In this document: piece after piece, positions 6,479 to 10,314 of the stretch
Position numbering within the stretch: position 1 is the first letter of the stretch
Layout of the letters: each line of letters opens with the position of its first letter
The notes under the pieces: model-generated
Told to the model about the DNA's origin: nothing
What the model saw: the letters and a program-made list of their open reading frames with translations, nothing else
Database searches by the model: none
Source of the DNA: CAYHBO01 sp964354855
Lineage (GTDB): Bacteria > Babelota > Babeliae > Babelales > RVW-14
Reading direction: 5' to 3'
Length of the DNA stretch: 10,314 nt
Assembly: GCA_964354855.1 (NCBI GenBank)
Contig: CAYHBO010000046.1
Span: forward strand, 1-10,314
Translations under genes and position numbers: made by a program

Positions 6479-6884
6479 GTTTGTCAAATTTTGTAAAAGC
6501 TGAGATAAAGAACGTTTTAAGTTCGTCATAGGACATGGTTGTTGATCCTGCATAGGTGAACAGAACAAACGCTGACATATTTTTTAGATGAAACTGGTTT
6601 CCATAGAAAATCTCTTTAACACGTCGCCTGAGAAGATTTCGATCATGTGCCTTGCCGATTTTACGTGAAGTTACAATCAACAGCTTTGCGTGCTGGGGTT
6701 CGGTTTCTGGTTTAAACATTAAAGGCGCAGTGATTAGCTTTAATGACCTATGGCGTGAAAAAGTTTTCCCATGAGCAAATGTATAGGAAACTTCTTTACG
6801 GGAGAAACTGAAAATGTTTTTGAATTCTATCATGAATTTCTTGAGGTATTCGCCTGGGAATTTTATCTCACAAGGCGAATACAT
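6465..6884 (-). CDS. rnpA: Ribonuclease P protein component
   Basis: This basic protein binds the RNase P RNA and assists 5' maturation of precursor tRNA. The diagnostic RNR region reads SRKIGKAHDRNLLRRRVKEIF (residues about 74-94, written here as adjoining motifs), preceded by FSRKEVSYTFAHGKTF at the N-terminus, the usual RnpA opening, and the strand AKLLIVTSRK. The full frame is 139 residues from an ATG 5 bases after rpmH. An internal ATG at 6833 would give 122 residues, closer to the family norm and placing the conserved FSR at position 10 or so. Neither start has a strong ribosome binding site, so the start is uncertain. The 3' end overlaps yidD. Order and strand follow the conserved rpmH-rnpA-yidD block. 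Confidence 0.87.
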   Translation of the reverse strand: MYSPCEIKFPGEYLKKFMIEFKNIFSFSRKEVSYTFAHGKTFSRHRSLKLITAPLMFKPETEPQHAKLLIVTSRKIGKAHDRNLLRRRVKEIFYGNQFHLKNMSAFVLFTYAGSTTMSYDELKTFFISAFTKFDKHEAQ

Positions 6885-6889
6885 ACTTT

Positions 6890-7024
6890 TTAGACGGTTA
6901 AGCGTTTGCGGCCTTTGGCACGACGACGCTTGATGATATCTTGACCATCTTTCGTTCTCATACGCTTTCTAAAGCCGTGTTTACGCTTTCTTTTTCTATT
7001 ACTCGGTTGGTAGGTAATCGACAT
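6890..7024 (-). CDS. rpmH: Ribosomal protein L34
   Basis: This 44-residue, highly basic protein of the large ribosomal subunit begins MSITYQPSNRKRKRKHGFRK and ends AKGRKRLTV, a full match to the L34 pattern including the conserved HGFRKRM, followed by RTKDG and the RRRAKGRKRL tail. The ATG at 7024 has AAGGAG about 6 bases upstream. It is the first gene of the leftward rpmH-rnpA-yidD unit and has a near-consensus promoter about 45 bases upstream. Length and sequence are typical, so confidence is very high. Confidence 0.97.
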   Translation of the reverse strand: MSITYQPSNRKRKRKHGFRKRMRTKDGQDIIKRRRAKGRKRLTV

Positions 7025-7068
7025 AATTGCTCCTTATGGTCATGCAAAATTCATTGAAAATATTGAGC

Positions 7069-7097
7069 ATTATAGCGGATAAAAAATGATGATTCAA
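7069..7097 (-). promoter_or_regulatory. Sigma-70 promoter of the rpmH operon
   Basis: On the minus strand, TTGAAT (7092-7097) and a perfect TATAAT (7069-7074) are separated by exactly 17 bases. The predicted transcript start near 7062 leaves a leader of about 38 bases carrying the AAGGAG site of rpmH. This is the best promoter in the window and fits the high expression expected of a ribosomal protein gene. Confidence 0.75.
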
Positions 7098-7169
7098 GGA
7101 GAGTTTCCAGAATGTTTAATATTTTTTACAAATAACCATATATATTGATGACTATTAGAAAATAGGTCC

Positions 7170-7198
7170 TTGTTATCGTAATTATTTCATGTTAAGAT
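7170..7198 (+). promoter_or_regulatory. Candidate promoter for the phosphatase-like exported gene
   Basis: TTGTTA (7170-7175) and TAAGAT (7193-7198) are spaced by 17 bases on the plus strand. Each matches consensus at four of six positions. The start codon lies about 80 bases downstream. Other AT-rich matches exist nearby, so this is tentative. Confidence 0.35.
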
Positions 7199-7278
7199 AT
7201 TAACCCCATAAATTAAATCTATTTGATTAATAGAATTAAAAAAAACTTAAAAAGTGTGTTTTAACATAGGGAATAAGA

Positions 7279-8280
7279 ATGATAGTTAATAAAATTATGT
7301 TGTTTATATTGGCTCTGATGAGTTTAGATCAGTGTTTGTCTATGAATCGTGCGCCGTCTGAGTATTCGCGAGGATCAAGTACGATGTCTGATCGGGATGT
7401 TGAAAAATGGGTTGCTGAACAAGCGAAGCGTTTTTCTTTAGATGTTTCGGGATTAAGTAATAGCCCCTCTCAACGAGCACCTTCAACTGTTGAATATAAG
7501 AGTCGAACGAGTAGTATGAATGAAGAGGAGATTTTTGCATTTCAGCAGCAACAGGCGCCGGGAAGAGAGGTTGTGGAAAATACTTTTAATATGCAAAAGT
7601 ATTTTTCACGCATAGTTCCATGGTTAAATCAGCAGCAATTAATACCTAATAAGTATTTGTTTCCGTTTGCTACCTACAAAGATTTTTGTTCTGTCGTAAC
7701 GTCAATTACTGAATATCACGAAAAAAATCTTGAACGAGTAACGGTACCGATCGGCGCAGAAGTTGTTTTAGTGCGAGACTTAAATGGTGACATACATGCA
7801 TTGATCGCAATGATCAAGAAACTACAACAATATGGTTATCTTGACCAACATCTTACTATTATTAAACCAAAAACCTACATTATATTCCCTTATTTTGAAA
7901 GTGGTGCTTATGCGGCTGATGTGATTTTTACCGCATCGATTTTGAAAATACGGAATCCTGATTGTGTTTTTCTTGCTAGTGGAAACAGTGCGCATATTAA
8001 TACTTTTTGGCCAAAGTTTAATCAAGAAATTGAATGGCGATATCCACCTAAACAGAATCAAGATGCTTTCATGGAGAATATGATAGAATTATTTCAGTTT
8101 CTTCCATCACAAATATTTTTAGAAATTTTAGAGTACCCAGAGGAAGACGGTATTTCTTGTTGCAATATAGAAAATATGGGATGCAATCTTTTTACCATTG
8201 GTGAAGACTGGGATACCTTTTTCATGAGAGAACTTGTTAAGCCTGTAGTTAAGTGGGATTCGTTACTTACCTTAGAATAA
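7279..8280 (+). CDS. Exported metallophosphatase-like protein with eroded active site (predicted pseudoenzyme)
   Basis: This is a 333-residue intact frame with AGGGA 6 bases before the ATG. Residues 1-21 (MIVNKIMLFILALMSLDQCLS) look like a signal peptide. Residues 22-100 are polar and low in complexity. From about 155 the protein resembles PPP-type Ser/Thr metallophosphatases: VLVRDLNGDIHALIAMIKKL aligns with the GDxHG motif, FPYFESGAYAADV (203-215) with GDxxDRG, FLASGNSAHIN (231-241) with RGNHE, and CCNIEN (294-299) with the HGG site. At each motif the metal or phosphate ligands are replaced: His to Asn169, Asp to Pro204, Arg to Ser208, His to Ser237, His to Asn296. The scaffold residues remain. 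It ends soon after the fourth motif, so the C-terminus is also short. I infer a secreted, catalytically dead relative; the alignment is from memory of the motifs, not a search. Confidence 0.6.
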   Translation: MIVNKIMLFILALMSLDQCLSMNRAPSEYSRGSSTMSDRDVEKWVAEQAKRFSLDVSGLSNSPSQRAPSTVEYKSRTSSMNEEEIFAFQQQQAPGREVVENTFNMQKYFSRIVPWLNQQQLIPNKYLFPFATYKDFCSVVTSITEYHEKNLERVTVPIGAEVVLVRDLNGDIHALIAMIKKLQQYGYLDQHLTIIKPKTYIIFPYFESGAYAADVIFTASILKIRNPDCVFLASGNSAHINTFWPKFNQEIEWRYPPKQNQDAFMENMIELFQFLPSQIFLEILEYPEEDGISCCNIENMGCNLFTIGEDWDTFFMRELVKPVVKWDSLLTLE

Positions 8281-8281
8281 A

Positions 8282-8926
8282 TTATTTAGTCAAATTCTTA
8301 AACCATTCATCAACCTGTTGCCAGTTGATCACATGCCACCAAGCATCAATGTAATCAACTCGTTTGTTTTGATACTTAAGGTAGTACGCGTGTTCCCAGA
8401 CATCTAATCCAAGAATGGGAGTAAGCCCTTCTGAAATTGGAGAATCTTGGTTAGCGGTTGAAGTTACAATTAATTTCTTTTCTGCATCAACGGAAAGCCA
8501 TGCCCAGCCGCTGCCAAATCGTGATTTTGCTGCGGTGTTGAATTTATCCTGAAAATCTTTAAATGATCCAAAGCTTTTTTCAAGCTCTATTGCCAGTATG
8601 CTTGAAGGTTCTTGTTTTTCCGGGGTCATGAGCATCCAAAACATTGAGTGATTTTTGTGTCCACCAGCATTATTTTGTACTGCGGTACGTATCGATGTAG
8701 GAAGTGTTGCCAGAGATATCAGCAGTTCGCCCATTGTTTTTTGTTGAAATTCAGGATGCTGTTCAAGAGCTTTGTTAACATTATCAATGTATGCCTGATG
8801 ATGCTTTGTGTGATGAATTTCCATGGTGCGTGCATCGATGTATGGTTCTAATGCAGCATAGTCGTAAGGCATTGTAGGTAAGGTGAATGGGTATTTTTGA
8901 TCAAGAAATGCGTAAGTATTATTCAT
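8282..8926 (-). CDS. sodA: Superoxide dismutase, Mn type (Fe/Mn family)
   Basis: This 214-residue enzyme converts superoxide to oxygen and hydrogen peroxide. The metal ligands are all present: His38 in MEIHHTKHHQAY, His93 in GGHKNHSMFW, and Asp175 and His179 in LDVWEHAYY. The gateway residues His42 and Tyr46 are also in place. Gly88-Gly89 before the second ligand and Gln160 in ANQDSP point to the Mn-type subgroup, because Fe enzymes carry the active-site Gln earlier. Cambialistic use of either metal is possible. There is no signal peptide, so it should be cytoplasmic. The start has AAAGGA 7 bases upstream and an extended -10 promoter. It converges with the phosphatase-like gene with a single base between stop codons, so their transcripts must overlap unless they end inside the genes. 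Confidence 0.95.
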   Translation of the reverse strand: MNNTYAFLDQKYPFTLPTMPYDYAALEPYIDARTMEIHHTKHHQAYIDNVNKALEQHPEFQQKTMGELLISLATLPTSIRTAVQNNAGGHKNHSMFWMLMTPEKQEPSSILAIELEKSFGSFKDFQDKFNTAAKSRFGSGWAWLSVDAEKKLIVTSTANQDSPISEGLTPILGLDVWEHAYYLKYQNKRVDYIDAWWHVINWQQVDEWFKNLTK

Positions 8927-8970
8927 AAAACTGTTCCTTTGTTAATTTTTTTATATCGAATAAAAACTGC

Positions 8971-8984
8971 ATTATATCATGATA
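8971..8984 (-). promoter_or_regulatory. Extended -10 promoter of the superoxide dismutase gene with palindrome
   Basis: On the minus strand TGA precedes a perfect TATAAT (8971-8976), giving an extended -10. The -35 region (TTCAAG, 18 bases upstream) is poor, as is usual for such promoters. A perfect 10-base palindrome, TATCATGATA (8975-8984), overlaps the box and could be an operator. The transcript start would be about 38 bases before the ATG. Confidence 0.5.
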
Positions 8985-9059
8985 ATTTAAAACTCTTGAA
9001 TGTTTGTTTTTTATCGCCGTACCATCAACGATATTTGAATTTTAACCAAGGGATTTTTT

Positions 9060-10094
9060 ATGTATGGGTTTTTATTAAGCTTTTTTTTGTTATTTAGTTT
9101 TAATGTTTTGTCTGCTCAAGAGGCGTATTCGTCAGGAGAAACTTGTTTTGGTGAATCGGCCGTTGAAGAATTTAATGCGGAGATTATGCAACGAGAACTT
9201 TTGCTTCGTGATGTAGAAAAAAAACCATTAAGTAGTCTCGTGCACCATGTTAATCCTGAGCGACATTTATTGCCACAGCACCCTGATTCATTAAAATTGA
9301 ATATTGAATATAATCAAGATGTATATAGTCATAATAAGACGATACAGAAACCACAAACAGTTGGGTTAAATTTTACGGCAGCAACGATTAATAATGCTCA
9401 TTTTCTTCCGCCAGATAGCATGGGTGCGATTGGGCCGCAGCAATTTACGTTAGCGATTAATGGTCTTATCAAAACGTTTAATAAAAATACCGGTATTGCG
9501 GATGGGATGTTAAATGCTTCACTAAATAATTTTTTTAATTCTGTAAGAAATGGTTCTGATATTAGCGACCCACGTATTCGGTATGATCGTCATGCACAGC
9601 GTTGGGAAGTAGTTGCAATTAATGTTGAAAATTCAAATAATCGCATTGTTATTGCGGTAAGTGATGGCCCGGTTATTTCTTTATCTACCGTGTGGCGCTT
9701 CTTTTTCTTTCTTGGGGGGGATGGTTGCTTTCATGATTATCCAACCTTAGGGGTTGATCGTTTTGCTTTATACATCGGTGGAAATGCGTTTTGCAACAGT
9801 GGCGATAAAAAAATTTTTGTGGTTAATAAAGAGTCGATTTTGGGTGTAGGGCCAATTCAATTTACTATGTTTAATAATCTTATTGATTCCAATGGTGCTG
9901 GGCTTTATACCCCGCAGGGGGTTGATAATTTTGATACAAATTCTACGGTAGGTTATTTTATTGGTATTGATAATGCTTTTTTTGGTCGCTTGGTGTTACG
10001 GCGGGTGTTAAACCCCGGTTCGACGCCGTCATTATCAAGTAACATTTTTATTTCCGTGCCGTCGACTTCCCCCCCCAATCTTGGTGAATCATAA
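9060..10094 (+). CDS. Secreted protein of unknown function, probable beta-propeller, cut short at a C8 tract
   Basis: The frame gives 344 residues and then stops early. Residues 1-19 (MYGFLLSFFLLFSFNVLSA) form a clear signal peptide with likely cleavage before Gln20. AAGGGA lies 6 bases before the ATG. Landmarks of the mature part are PPDSMGAIGP (117-126), SDPRIRYDRHAQRWEVV (169-185) and DYPTLGVD (226-233). This order recalls large exported bacterial proteins with a 'PPDTxGAVGP ... DPRxxYD ... RW' layout that probably fold as beta-propellers; I know no function for them. The last 8 or so residues (PPNLGES) result from a frame change at the run of eight C at 10069-10076. The homologous-looking sequence continues in another frame to the right edge. 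A seven-G run at 9714-9720 is read in the correct frame. Confidence 0.7.
   Translation: MYGFLLSFFLLFSFNVLSAQEAYSSGETCFGESAVEEFNAEIMQRELLLRDVEKKPLSSLVHHVNPERHLLPQHPDSLKLNIEYNQDVYSHNKTIQKPQTVGLNFTAATINNAHFLPPDSMGAIGPQQFTLAINGLIKTFNKNTGIADGMLNASLNNFFNSVRNGSDISDPRIRYDRHAQRWEVVAINVENSNNRIVIAVSDGPVISLSTVWRFFFFLGGDGCFHDYPTLGVDRFALYIGGNAFCNSGDKKIFVVNKESILGVGPIQFTMFNNLIDSNGAGLYTPQGVDNFDTNSTVGYFIGIDNAFFGRLVLRRVLNPGSTPSLSSNIFISVPSTSPPNLGES
9714..9720 (+). repeat. G7 homopolymer tract inside the secreted-protein gene
   Basis: Seven consecutive G encode part of LGGDGCF. The sequence on both sides reads in the same frame (FFFLGG, then DYPTLGVD), so the tract is currently in phase. Such runs are rare in AT-rich DNA and prone to slippage. 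Confidence 0.9.
10069..10076 (+). repeat. C8 homopolymer tract at the frameshift
   Basis: Eight consecutive C follow GTCGACTT. With seven C the upstream frame would run directly into the downstream open frame (SPPILVNHKGNTGG); with eight it reaches a TAA at 10092. The tract is therefore the site of the frame break. Confidence 0.9.
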
Positions 10095-10314
10095 AGGAAA
10101 TACTGGTGGGTCGGTTGGTCGGCTTAATAGTGTAGATGACCGTCTTATGTGTGCACATGTACGGAATGGCCATCTGTGGACAGTGCATAATCTTGGCATG
10201 AATAATGTTGGTGTGAGTATGAGCAGTCAACGTACACGCAATGGAGCTCGTTGGTATGAGATTAATGTTACACCAACAATCCCATCGTTGGTACAGGTTG
10301 GTACTTTTTTTAAT
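10075..10314 (+). pseudogene. Frame-shifted continuation of the secreted-protein gene (open at right edge)
   Basis: This frame is one base ahead of the 9060 frame and stays open for 80 codons to the end of the window. It reads PILVNHKGNTGG, then GRLNSVDDRLMCAHVRNGHLWTVHNLG, and later RTRNGARWYEINV. The alternation of hydrophobic and polar residues, the Gly/Asn-rich turns and the RNGxLWTxHN and ARWYEI segments look like further strands of the same propeller-like protein. It has no start codon with a ribosome binding site of its own at its beginning. It therefore looks like the remainder of the broken gene. Whether the whole is a true pseudogene, a phase-off allele or a sequencing error cannot be told here. 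Confidence 0.65.

Noticed and set aside
6479..6568. N-terminal extension of YidD to the ATG at 6568
   Set aside because: The extra 30 residues lie wholly within rnpA and show no YidD family features; MKLSKR at 6478 fits the family start.
7025..7278. Possible replication origin beside rpmH
   Set aside because: rpmH often lies near oriC, but I find no convincing DnaA box (TTATCCACA-like); TTATCGTAA at 7173-7181 matches poorly, and neither dnaA nor dnaN is in the window.
8897..9097. Plus-strand frame of 66 codons across the sod-secreted protein gap
   Set aside because: It overlaps the start of the superoxide dismutase gene and the signal peptide of the next gene, has no ribosome binding site and no recognisable features.
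10048..10230. Minus-strand frame of 60 codons near the right edge
   Set aside because: It lies opposite the sequence continuing the secreted protein, has His/Thr-rich low-sense composition and no family resemblance; the plus-strand frame is the meaningful one.

Overview
The window reads as an AT-rich bacterial chromosome segment with tightly packed genes. I suspect a host-dependent bacterium of the Babeliae/Dependentiae (TM6) type. The reasons are the tandem amino-acid importers, several small exported proteins of unfamiliar type, and a secreted protein that looks like a decayed Ser/Thr-type metallophosphatase. This placement is an inference from gene style; no marker gene here proves it.

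Layout, left to right. (1) Positions 1-690, minus strand: the 5' part of an exported, Ala/Gln-rich, probably coiled-coil protein that runs off the left edge. (2) 691-1033: a divergent AT-rich control region. (3) 1034-1563, plus strand: a RelBE-like toxin-antitoxin pair overlapping by 4 bases. (4) 1570-3940, minus strand: two adjacent BrnQ/LIVCS-family amino-acid carriers separated by one base. (5) 4073-4855, minus strand: an ABC-2 type permease with no ATPase gene in view. (6) 4934-5131: a cluster of three GC-rich palindromic repeats, two of them arranged like the ends of a small MITE. (7) 5137-7024, minus strand: rpmH-rnpA-yidD followed by an alpha/beta hydrolase, with a near-consensus promoter upstream of rpmH. 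(8) 7279-8280, plus strand: the exported phosphatase-like protein with eroded metal-binding motifs. (9) 8282-8926, minus strand: a Mn-type superoxide dismutase. (10) 9060 to the right edge, plus strand: a secreted, possibly beta-propeller, protein whose frame is broken at a run of eight C.

How the genes fit together. The rpmH-rnpA-yidD block is core information processing and membrane biogenesis: ribosomal protein L34, the RNase P protein, and a helper of membrane protein insertion. The BrnQ pair suits import of amino acids from a host or rich medium, and the superoxide dismutase handles oxidative stress. The three exported proteins at 1-690, 7279-8280 and 9060-10314 are the accessory part of the window. 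The two most interesting signals are the apparent pseudo-phosphatase and the C8 tract, which could be a phase-variable switch, a recent mutation or a sequencing error. The composite palindromic repeat cluster is also worth following up.
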